DNA from: Paraprevotella sp. | GTDB taxonomy: Bacteria; Bacteroidota; Bacteroidia; Bacteroidales; Bacteroidaceae | NCBI GenBank assembly: GCA_021205005.1 | Contig: JAJPYK010000105.1 | Span: 1 to 9,630 of the forward strand | Length of the DNA stretch: 9,630 bases | Direction: 5' to 3' | Shown here: positions 1 to 5,794 of the stretch, piece after piece | Numbering within the stretch: the stretch's first letter is position 1 | Layout of the letters: every line of letters starts with the position of its first letter | Translations under genes and position numbers: made by a program | The notes under the pieces: model-generated | The model's input: only the letters and a program-made list of their open reading frames with translations | Told to the model about the DNA's origin: nothing | Database searches by the model: none

Positions 1-18
1 GCCCGACGATAAACTATG

Positions 19-50
19 AAAAAAGGTTGTGCCAACGTTTTGACACAACC
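19..50 (-). terminator. Intrinsic terminator of tRNA-Arg
   Basis: Read on the minus strand, positions 50 to 25 fold into an 11-bp stem (GGTTGTGTCAA with TTGGCACAACC) closed by a 4-nt AACG loop. Six T residues follow (positions 24-19). The one non-Watson-Crick pair is a G-U wobble in this reading but an A-C mismatch in the opposite reading, which supports minus-strand transcription. It starts 10 nt after the tRNA 3' end. The same sequence occurs after dnaA at the other end of the window. Confidence 0.88.
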
Positions 51-60
51 TCATTCCTTG

Positions 61-134
61 TGACCCCGGAGGGATTCTAACCCTCGACCTTCAGAACCGG
101 AATCTGACGCTCTATACAGCTAAGCTACGGAGCC
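61..134 (-). tRNA. tRNA-Arg (anticodon CCG)
   Basis: The minus strand folds into a complete 74-nt cloverleaf. The acceptor is GGCTCCG with CGGGGTC, including two G-U wobbles. The D stem is GCTT/GAGC. The anticodon stem TCAGA/TCTGA carries loop TTCCGGT, and the T stem is GAGGG/CCCTC. The anticodon CCG reads the arginine codon CGG. A20, C35 and discriminator A73 agree with known arginine identity elements. CCA is not encoded; CAA follows the discriminator. The D-loop has G18-T19 where G18-G19 is expected, and the T-loop reads TTAGAAT with A at position 56 where C is near-invariant, so the elbow pair may be U19-A56. It is probably a monocistronic unit, divergent from asnA. Confidence 0.93.
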
Positions 135-148
135 GTTAAGAAACGGTG

Positions 149-179
149 CAAAGTTAAGAAAAAAACAAAGACCGACAAA
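149..179 (-). promoter_or_regulatory. Bacteroidetes-type promoter of tRNA-Arg
   Basis: On the minus strand a -33 TTTG (positions 179-176) is followed after exactly 19 nt by a -7 element TAACTTTG (156-149). This matches the known Bacteroidetes primary-sigma consensus TTTG-N19-21-TAnnTTTG. Transcription would start near 141-144, about 7-10 nt before the mature tRNA 5' end. This is the cleanest promoter in the window. Confidence 0.82.
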
Positions 180-268
180 AGGATTGCACAAAATAAATAT
201 CCGTGAAAACAAATTTACCACATAGACATAAAAAATGATATTTCGATTCCATATAAACAAAAATATAC

Positions 269-276
269 TATCTTTG
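269..276 (+). promoter_or_regulatory. Probable -7 element of asnA promoter
   Basis: TATCTTTG matches the Bacteroidetes -7 consensus TAnnTTTG and lies 38 nt before the asnA start codon, which would leave an AT-rich leader of about 30 nt. A good -33 TTTG at 19-21 nt upstream is not present; the nearest candidate is TTCG near 242-245 at a longer spacing, so only the -7 element is supported. Confidence 0.6.
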
Positions 277-314
277 CGGGACAATTTGAAACAGACAAAT
301 AAACATATAAAGCA

Positions 315-1355
315 ATGAGTCATTTAATCAAGCCCGAAAACTACCATGCGGCACTGGATTTGCAACAAACCGAAATCGCCATCAAAAAAATCAAAGACTT
401 CTTTCTGAGCAGCATTTCCACCGAACTGCGACTAAGACGGGTCACTGCCCCGCTCTTCGTTCTCAAGGGATTAGGTATGAACGACGACCTGAACGGAGTG
501 GAACGTCCGGTCTCTTTCCCCATTAAAGACATGGACGAGGCGCAAGCCGAAGTTGTACACTCATTGGCCAAATGGAAACGGGTCACATTAGCTGAATATA
601 AAGTGAAACCGGGATACGGCATCATCACCGACATGAACGCCATACGCGCCGACGAAGAGCTGGACAACCTGCACTCTTTGTATGTAGACCAATGGGACTG
701 GGAACGGGTCATACCCGAACACAGCCGCAACACGGAATATCTGAAAAAGACGGTACGCCGCATTTACAGCGCCATCCTGCGCACGGAATTCTTCATCTGC
801 GAAACCTATCCCCAACTGAAACCGTTCTTACCCGAAGACGTCTATTTCATCCACGCCGAAGAACTGTTGCAACGCTACCCCAACCTGACGCCGAAGGAAC
901 GAGAAGACGCCATCTGCAAAGCACACGGTGCGGTATTCATCATCGGCATCGGCGGAAAGCTGAGCGACGGAAAAGAACACGATCTGCGCGCACCGGATTA
1001 TGACGACTATACCACGGTGGCGGAAGATACGAAGCTGCCGGGCCTCAACGGAGACTTGCTCGTATGGTATCCCATACTGAACCGCGCCGTCGAACTCTCG
1101 TCGATGGGCATTCGCGTGGACAAGACGGCCTTACTGCGTCAACTGAAATTAAGCGGGAAAGAAAGCCGGAAGTCACTCTATTTCCACAAAAGATTACTGG
1201 ACGGCACACTCCCGCAATCCATCGGAGGGGGCATCGGACAAAGCCGCTTGTGCATGATCCTGCTCCACAAGGCCCACGTGGGAGAAGCTCAATCGAGCAT
1301 CTGGCCGGAAGAGATGAGAAAGGAATGCAAGGAGGCCGGAATTCCCTTAATCTGA
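315..1355 (+). CDS. asnA: Aspartate-ammonia ligase (asparagine synthetase A)
   Basis: This 346-residue cytoplasmic enzyme makes asparagine from aspartate, ammonia and ATP through an aspartyl-AMP intermediate. E. coli AsnA is about 330 residues, so the length fits. The fold is related to class II aminoacyl-tRNA synthetases. Recognisable family segments are NDDLNGVERPV (56-66), LYVDQWDWE (122-130), RAPDYDD (225-231), ELSSMGIRVD (260-269) and the class II motif-3-like GGGIGQSRLCM (304-314), whose arginine R311 would contact ATP. The ATG at 315 is preferred because it follows a -7 promoter element by 38 nt and the next in-frame Met is residue 55, inside conserved sequence. There is no Shine-Dalgarno, as usual in this phylum. 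The gene is monocistronic, divergent from tRNA-Arg and followed by a strong terminator. Unlike AsnB it uses free ammonia and has no glutaminase domain. Confidence 0.97.
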   Translation: MSHLIKPENYHAALDLQQTEIAIKKIKDFFLSSISTELRLRRVTAPLFVLKGLGMNDDLNGVERPVSFPIKDMDEAQAEVVHSLAKWKRVTLAEYKVKPGYGIITDMNAIRADEELDNLHSLYVDQWDWERVIPEHSRNTEYLKKTVRRIYSAILRTEFFICETYPQLKPFLPEDVYFIHAEELLQRYPNLTPKEREDAICKAHGAVFIIGIGGKLSDGKEHDLRAPDYDDYTTVAEDTKLPGLNGDLLVWYPILNRAVELSSMGIRVDKTALLRQLKLSGKESRKSLYFHKRLLDGTLPQSIGGGIGQSRLCMILLHKAHVGEAQSSIWPEEMRKECKEAGIPLI

Positions 1356-1425
1356 ACAAGTACACCCAATGACATCCGTCCGGAGAGATAAAAAGGACTG
1401 ACAGATCCGCATCAAGATATTTTTT

Positions 1426-1488
1426 AAGCCGGAAAACGGGGAATAACGTCAAACTATCCCGTTTTCCGGCTTCCTTTTATCCTTTTTT
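1426..1488 (+). terminator. Intrinsic terminator of asnA
   Basis: A perfect 15-bp stem pairs AAGCCGGAAAACGGG (1426-1440) with CCCGTTTTCCGGCTT (1458-1472) around a 17-nt loop. It is followed by the T-rich tract CCTTTTATCCTTTTTT (1473-1488). It lies 70 nt after the asnA stop. The minus-strand flank is A-rich instead of T-rich, so it should act only on plus-strand transcripts. Confidence 0.88.
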
Positions 1489-1575
1489 CGTTCTGCGGAG
1501 AAAAATAAATCAATCTCAGGAGAAATAGAAATCGTTCTGCGGAGAATGATTTTCGGCCTTGCAGAGAATAAAAGA
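1488..1575. repeat. Degenerate ~22-bp repeats and small hairpin in convergent gap
   Basis: A 15-bp direct repeat TCGTTCTGCGGAGAA occurs at 1488-1502 and 1532-1546. Two weaker copies follow the same theme, TCTCAGGAGAAATAGAAA near 1514 and TTGCAGAGAATAAAAG near 1559, giving a spacing of about 21-24 bp. One unit also forms a 10-bp hairpin (1529-1538 with 1543-1552, loop GCGG, one G-U pair in plus-strand RNA). No convincing coding frame covers the gap, and the function is unknown. Confidence 0.5.
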
Positions 1576-1608
1576 CGGGAGACCGGTTCAACCTTCACCG
1601 ACCTCCCG
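1567..1608 (-). terminator. Intrinsic terminator of PL11-GH97 operon
   Basis: On the minus strand a stem CGGGAG/CTCCCG (1608-1603 with 1581-1576) continues past a 2x2 internal loop into a 4-bp CGGT/ACCG helix with a 9-nt loop. A short T-rich run, TTTTATT (1573-1567), follows. It begins 28 nt after the GH97 stop codon. The T tract is shorter than in the asnA terminator. Confidence 0.68.
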
Positions 1609-1636
1609 CGGCATCATTTATTTCATCAAAAAGAAT

Positions 1637-3664
1637 TTACTTTCCTTTCAGGACACTTCCTCCGTTGGGAGGCAGAACGAATTTGAAACGTCCTTTCTTA
1701 TCCACTTGTGCCTCCTCTTGTACCGGAGTTTTTCCGTCCTTGCCGTCATGATAATAAGTCACCCGGCTGCCGGCTGCCAACGGCAAGTCCACCGTCAGTT
1801 GGAGAGTTTCCTTTTCGGCATTCAAGGCAGCCACGTAACAGTCCTGCCCGTGCCGGCGGGCCAACACGACGTAACGGCCGGGATAACCGTCGATGAAGCG
1901 AGTCTCATCCAAAGTCGTAGGCACTCCTTTCATAAAGTCGAGCACAAAATCCGGTTGGTCCGTCAAGTTATTGGGAGCAAGGGCAAAGTTCTGCACGCTG
2001 TTCTGAAACGCAACTGCTGTGGCTAGTTCGAACACATCCGTCGTCACACGCGTCGTTCCGCCGTCGTTGCCGCGATTAAGACGTTTGTTCAGGAACGTGC
2101 CGCCGAACTCCATACTGCCCACCGCATTGCGGATGAAGGGATGCAACGTCGCGTTGAAAGCCTCATTATCGCAAAAATGCTGGTTGAAAATCAGATTCTC
2201 CGAAGCCAGCACGGCCTCGCTTCCCACATAGTTGGGATACATACGTTCCCAGCCCCGGGGAATCGTACAACCATGTAAAATCACCATGAGCCCGTAATCG
2301 TCGGCATCGCTCAGGATGGCCTCATAAAGACGCATGGTCTCCTGCTTGTCGCCGCCGAAAAAGTCCACTTTGATGCCCTTCACGCCCTGTTGTTGCAACC
2401 ATTTCATTTCACGCTTGCGGGTGATCGGGTTGTCCATAATGTTGATCGGGCCTTGATCTATATCGTTCCAATAACCGCTGGAACTGTACCATAAGAAGAG
2501 TTCCACGCCCTTGCTTCGGGCATAGCGTATGAGATCGGCCATGCGCTCATGACCGATGTTCCGGTTCCACCAGTTGTCTACGAGCGTATACTCGTACCCC
2601 ATGGACGCCGCCCAGTCGACATAGCGCACCTGGTCGTCGTAATGGATGCTGCCGTCCTGCCACAGGATCCAACTCCATGTACCGCGTCCGGTTTTGTATT
2701 TATGTTCAGTGGCGAATCGTGGCTCCACCACAGCCCAAGGAATCGTAGTTTCCACGATCGGTCCCAGCGTGGGAGCCAAGGTCAGCGTGCGCCAAGGCGT
2801 AGCGCCGGGCAAGGCGAAAGCCGGTTCGGACGTCCCGTTGCCGTTATTATCCTCGGGCATGGGAAAAGCCACGGTGTACAGACGGTCGTGCGCATAGCTC
2901 AGACGTGAAGCGCAATATCGGCTGTCCACTCCTGTCTCGCTCACCAATACCCAACCGTCATCTCCCACATGGGACAATCCCGGGAAAGTATATCCGTGAC
3001 CGTATTGGGAGGGAGTGTCCATCGGCGCATCGGCTTTATACTCTTCTTCATAACTGGGTTTGGTGCGTTTCCAGCCTATCATGGCGTCGCTTTGAGGGGC
3101 CAGGAAAGTCGTGGTTTTCTCAGGGAAACGGAATCCGGTACTCTCGGCCATCACCCGCACACAGCCGGCCTCTTTCGGTTTCGGCAAATGATAACGGAAA
3201 GCGATGTTATGGTCTTCCACCACGAATTCCATGTCTATTTCCGCCTTCTCCGCATTGGACAACCGCACGCTGAAATCGTTGGCCTTACGGTCCACGCGAC
3301 TCGTTTTGCTCCGTCCCAAGTCATAGCTGATATCATGCGTGCCGCCGTGATCCTCCACCCAAGTCAGCCCCTGAGTGAAATCTCCGATGTCCGCCCGCAG
3401 TCCCAATGGAGACTCGTCCACCATCAGCACTTCCTTTTTTTCACGGGTATAATACCCTGCCTTATAATAAGGTCTTCCGTCTTTCAGTCCTACTTTCAGG
3501 AAAGTCATGCCGTCAGGACTCACCACCGTTTTCTCCTGTTGTCTCCCAATCGTATCGGCAGTGGCAATGGCCTGTGCTGCGCCATACGATTCAAGTACTT
3601 CCGCCGCGACAGGCGTCATCATCATACCGGCCATCCAAAAAGCCGCAAAGAAAAATTTCTTCAT
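1637..3664 (-). CDS. Secreted GH97 glycosidase (retaining type, probable alpha-galactosidase)
   Basis: A 675-residue family GH97 enzyme. Residues 1-21 form a signal peptide (MKKFFF, hydrophobic core, cleavage near VAA/E) without a lipobox, so periplasmic export is likely. The layout fits the family: an N-terminal beta-sandwich (about 25-305), a TIM barrel from about 325 (RGTWSWILW, YVDWAASMGYEYTLVDNWW, ELFLWYSS, GIKVDFFGGD, LMVILHGCTIPRG) and a C-terminal beta domain from about 585. D434 in GIKVDF sits where retaining GH97 alpha-galactosidases carry their nucleophile. E489 lies 55 residues later, the same spacing I recall for Asp415/Glu470 of a characterised Bacteroides enzyme. This points away from the inverting SusB alpha-glucosidase type. 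Some GH97 members also cleave beta-L-arabinopyranosides, so the substrate is uncertain. The surrounding motif GSEAVLASEN is atypical. It is the second gene after the PL11 lyase, 38 bp downstream, with no Shine-Dalgarno. Confidence 0.9.
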   Translation of the reverse strand: MKKFFFAAFWMAGMMMTPVAAEVLESYGAAQAIATADTIGRQQEKTVVSPDGMTFLKVGLKDGRPYYKAGYYTREKKEVLMVDESPLGLRADIGDFTQGLTWVEDHGGTHDISYDLGRSKTSRVDRKANDFSVRLSNAEKAEIDMEFVVEDHNIAFRYHLPKPKEAGCVRVMAESTGFRFPEKTTTFLAPQSDAMIGWKRTKPSYEEEYKADAPMDTPSQYGHGYTFPGLSHVGDDGWVLVSETGVDSRYCASRLSYAHDRLYTVAFPMPEDNNGNGTSEPAFALPGATPWRTLTLAPTLGPIVETTIPWAVVEPRFATEHKYKTGRGTWSWILWQDGSIHYDDQVRYVDWAASMGYEYTLVDNWWNRNIGHERMADLIRYARSKGVELFLWYSSSGYWNDIDQGPINIMDNPITRKREMKWLQQQGVKGIKVDFFGGDKQETMRLYEAILSDADDYGLMVILHGCTIPRGWERMYPNYVGSEAVLASENLIFNQHFCDNEAFNATLHPFIRNAVGSMEFGGTFLNKRLNRGNDGGTTRVTTDVFELATAVAFQNSVQNFALAPNNLTDQPDFVLDFMKGVPTTLDETRFIDGYPGRYVVLARRHGQDCYVAALNAEKETLQLTVDLPLAAGSRVTYYHDGKDGKTPVQEEAQVDKKGRFKFVLPPNGGSVLKGK

Positions 3665-3702
3665 GTTTATTCAGATTTGAGTTAATATTGAGTTTTATTT
3701 TG

Positions 3703-5643
3703 TTATTGTCCGAACTGAAAGCCTCTGAAGAGCTTGCCGCTCTTCTCCAGTTCCGCCCCGAAATAGAAACCGGCCTGAGTGGGCTGATTATATGCCACGT
3801 TCTCGGTCACGAGGCTCAAACGGTAGGACCGGTCCTCCAAAAAGGTATGGAAACGATAGGGCGTAGGGCATGGAGACACGTAAATACGCAACGCCTTACT
3901 GTCCGTCGTCCGCACGACGACCTCCTCACGCCAGTCTCCCAACAAATCGCCTTGCAGACCGGGGTTGCTTTTCGACCCGTTATTGAACTGGCATCCTTCG
4001 AATCTCGTGATCGGCCGGCACTCATGAGAAGTCCAATCATACTTGCTTATCGTTTCTCGATCCAGCATCTCGCGCAACAGATCTCCGTCCCACCACACGG
4101 CCATGTTGGCCGGCAGACCTTTCGGATCGGCGCACACAACTTCACCTTTTATATTACGCAGCCCTCCCGAAGCCGCCGACCACATCTCCAACCCGTAGTT
4201 CGTAGGATCGATGTCCGCCGCCATGCAACGCCCCACGTCCTTCGAGGCAGGAATCCGGAACAAGACGCGACCTGTGGCCGCATCGCGGAAATCGCTTCCG
4301 TCACGCTTGTTCTCATAACAGTCCCACACCTGCAAACGATCCGATGCCGGGTCGAAAGCCGCCAGATGCAAGGCATCGCCATGTCCGAATCCGGTGGTAT
4401 ACAGCCCCGTTCCGTCATGATCTATCGCGCATGCGCCGTAAGTAATCTCGTCACATCCGTCTCCGTCCACATCGGCCACCCTCAGATTGTGATTGCCGGC
4501 CCCCGCATAAGCGGCCCAACGGGCGGAGTCGGTATCGAAAACCCAACGGGATTTCAATTGATTGCCATCCCAATCGAAAGCGGCCAGCACGGTGCGGGTA
4601 TAATACCCCCTGCACATCACCACGCTCGGATGCCGCCCGTCCAGATAAGCCACCGCAGCCAAATAACGTTCGCTCCGATTGGCGTAATTATCTCCCCACG
4701 CCGCCACATTGCCGCGCGGCGGAATATAATCCACGGTATTCAGGTCCGCCCCGGTCCGACCGTCGAACACAGTCAGATATTCAGGACCAGAAGCGATATA
4801 GCCTTTCCGCCCTTCCGCCGGATGATCCAGGCCTACGCGATAGTCGGCGGAAGGATCTCCGATCACATGTCCCAAACCGTCCACCGTTCCGTCTGCCGTC
4901 TTCACCACCATTTCAGCCCTGCCGTCCAAGTCCAGATCATACACCATAAACTGACTGTAATGGGCGCCGGCGCGGATATTGCGCCCCATATCGATACGCC
5001 ACAGGCGTGTGCCGTCCATCTTATAGGCGTCGAAGAATACCGTACCGGTAAAACCGCTCTGAGAATTATCCTTAGCATTCGACGGCTCCCACTTCAACAC
5101 CAGTTCGAATTCTCCGTCGCCATCCAAATCGGCGGCCGACACATCGTTGGCCGTGTAAGTACAAGTCGTCCCGTCCGGCATTGTCTGACCAGCAGGTTGC
5201 TGCAAAGGTATTTCCACATATCCGCAAGGAGCATCTTTCGGAAGGACACCGATGCCACGCCCCGCGGCGCATTCCGTCCCGTCCATCACAGGACGCACTT
5301 CATACACCGCCTTGCCTCGAGAAGTATTATTATCGAAAAACTGTGTGGTGACCTCTATCGGAGCCGGCGATACCAGCTTCCCGTCACGATAGACATTGAA
5401 AGCCGTAGCCAAAGCATCTGACGACAAATATCGCCATCCCACCATCACCGTGTCGGGAGAAGTCCGCACGGCCACTACCCCACGTCCCAAATGTTCATAA
5501 GTACGATGCCCGGATACTTCAGACATGCTCTGCGCTACAGCCCCGGCACGGTTTCCCGCCGGAGCTGCCTCCGCCGAACAAAGCAAGCCCAATGACAGGA
5601 CCGAAACATACCCACAAACTTTTTTAATATTATTTTTCATCAT
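3703..5643 (-). CDS. Secreted rhamnogalacturonan lyase, family PL11
   Basis: From the start chosen here this is 646 residues (YesW of Bacillus is about 620). The enzyme cleaves the rhamnogalacturonan-I backbone of pectin by beta-elimination. Family traits are an N-terminal beta domain (VMVGWRYLSSD, FNVYRDGKLV) and an eight-bladed-propeller catalytic region with calcium-type DxDxDG motifs at about 172-180 (DLDGDGEFE), 236-244 (DLDLDGRAE) and 391-399 (DVDGDGCDE), plus TADGTVDGLG, GAGNHNLRVAD, TTGFGHGDALHL, NPGLQGDLLGDWREE and the C-terminal NQPTQAGFYFG. The frame stays open to 5700, but a -7 element at 5669-5662 lies inside that extension, so the start is the ATG at 5643 or the adjacent one at 5640. 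MMKNNIKK plus a hydrophobic core and cleavage near SAEA/A form a signal peptide. Cys22 is not in a good lipobox. It is the first gene of a two-gene operon with GH97. Confidence 0.93.
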   Translation of the reverse strand: MMKNNIKKVCGYVSVLSLGLLCSAEAAPAGNRAGAVAQSMSEVSGHRTYEHLGRGVVAVRTSPDTVMVGWRYLSSDALATAFNVYRDGKLVSPAPIEVTTQFFDNNTSRGKAVYEVRPVMDGTECAAGRGIGVLPKDAPCGYVEIPLQQPAGQTMPDGTTCTYTANDVSAADLDGDGEFELVLKWEPSNAKDNSQSGFTGTVFFDAYKMDGTRLWRIDMGRNIRAGAHYSQFMVYDLDLDGRAEMVVKTADGTVDGLGHVIGDPSADYRVGLDHPAEGRKGYIASGPEYLTVFDGRTGADLNTVDYIPPRGNVAAWGDNYANRSERYLAAVAYLDGRHPSVVMCRGYYTRTVLAAFDWDGNQLKSRWVFDTDSARWAAYAGAGNHNLRVADVDGDGCDEITYGACAIDHDGTGLYTTGFGHGDALHLAAFDPASDRLQVWDCYENKRDGSDFRDAATGRVLFRIPASKDVGRCMAADIDPTNYGLEMWSAASGGLRNIKGEVVCADPKGLPANMAVWWDGDLLREMLDRETISKYDWTSHECRPITRFEGCQFNNGSKSNPGLQGDLLGDWREEVVVRTTDSKALRIYVSPCPTPYRFHTFLEDRSYRLSLVTENVAYNQPTQAGFYFGAELEKSGKLFRGFQFGQ

Positions 5644-5661
5644 ATTTTGTTTCAGAACATG

Positions 5662-5669
5662 CAAATATA
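5662..5669 (-). promoter_or_regulatory. Probable -7 element of PL11-GH97 operon
   Basis: Read on the minus strand this is TATATTTG, a full match to the TAnnTTTG consensus. It ends 18 nt before the ATG at 5643, which leaves a leader of roughly 12 nt. No clear -33 TTTG is found at 19-21 nt spacing, so activation by a regulator is possible. It argues against the upstream in-frame ATG at 5700. The 12-bp TTATATTTGCAT around it recurs, inverted, in the amidase promoter. Confidence 0.6.
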
Positions 5670-5779
5670 AGAAAAAGCAAAGTAGGTGCAGGAATAGCAT
5701 ACTTATAAAATCTATTAAATTATCAAGGACACGGAACAGAAAAGAGGATAAGAAAGAAGTCTATTCACTGAAAATCCAT

Positions 5780-5787
5780 TATATTTG
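5780..5787 (+). promoter_or_regulatory. Probable -7 element of amidase-mlaD operon
   Basis: TATATTTG matches the TAnnTTTG consensus and is preceded by an AT-rich stretch without a clear -33 TTTG. Only 7 nt separate it from the amidase ATG at 5795, so the predicted transcript would start within a few bases of the start codon. The gap 5644-5794 holds this element, the divergent PL11 element and otherwise AT-rich sequence with no gene. Confidence 0.55.
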
Positions 5788-5794
5788 CATCAAA

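Noticed and set aside
3406..5421. A 671-codon open frame on the plus strand antisense to GH97 and PL11
   Set aside because: It lies opposite two clear enzymes, its translation has no recognisable domain or signal peptide, and its composition (rich in His, Arg, Ile, Ser) is typical of a shadow frame in a GC-biased gene.
5574..5643. A lipoprotein signal in PL11 (Cys22 in LGLLC)
   Set aside because: The residues before the Cys (G-L-L) do not fit a lipobox, while a signal peptidase I site at SAEA/A fits well.
1637..5643. A complete polysaccharide utilization locus
   Set aside because: No SusC, SusD, sigma/anti-sigma or hybrid two-component gene is present in the window; only two enzymes can be supported.
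5644..5700. A start of PL11 at 5700, giving 665 residues
   Set aside because: The -7 element at 5669-5662 lies inside this extension, and MMKNNIKK at 5643 begins a normal signal peptide.
5525..5794. An N-terminal extension of the amidase by 90 codons
   Set aside because: It overlaps the PL11 start on the other strand, precedes the amidase promoter, and would place a signal peptide in the middle of the protein.
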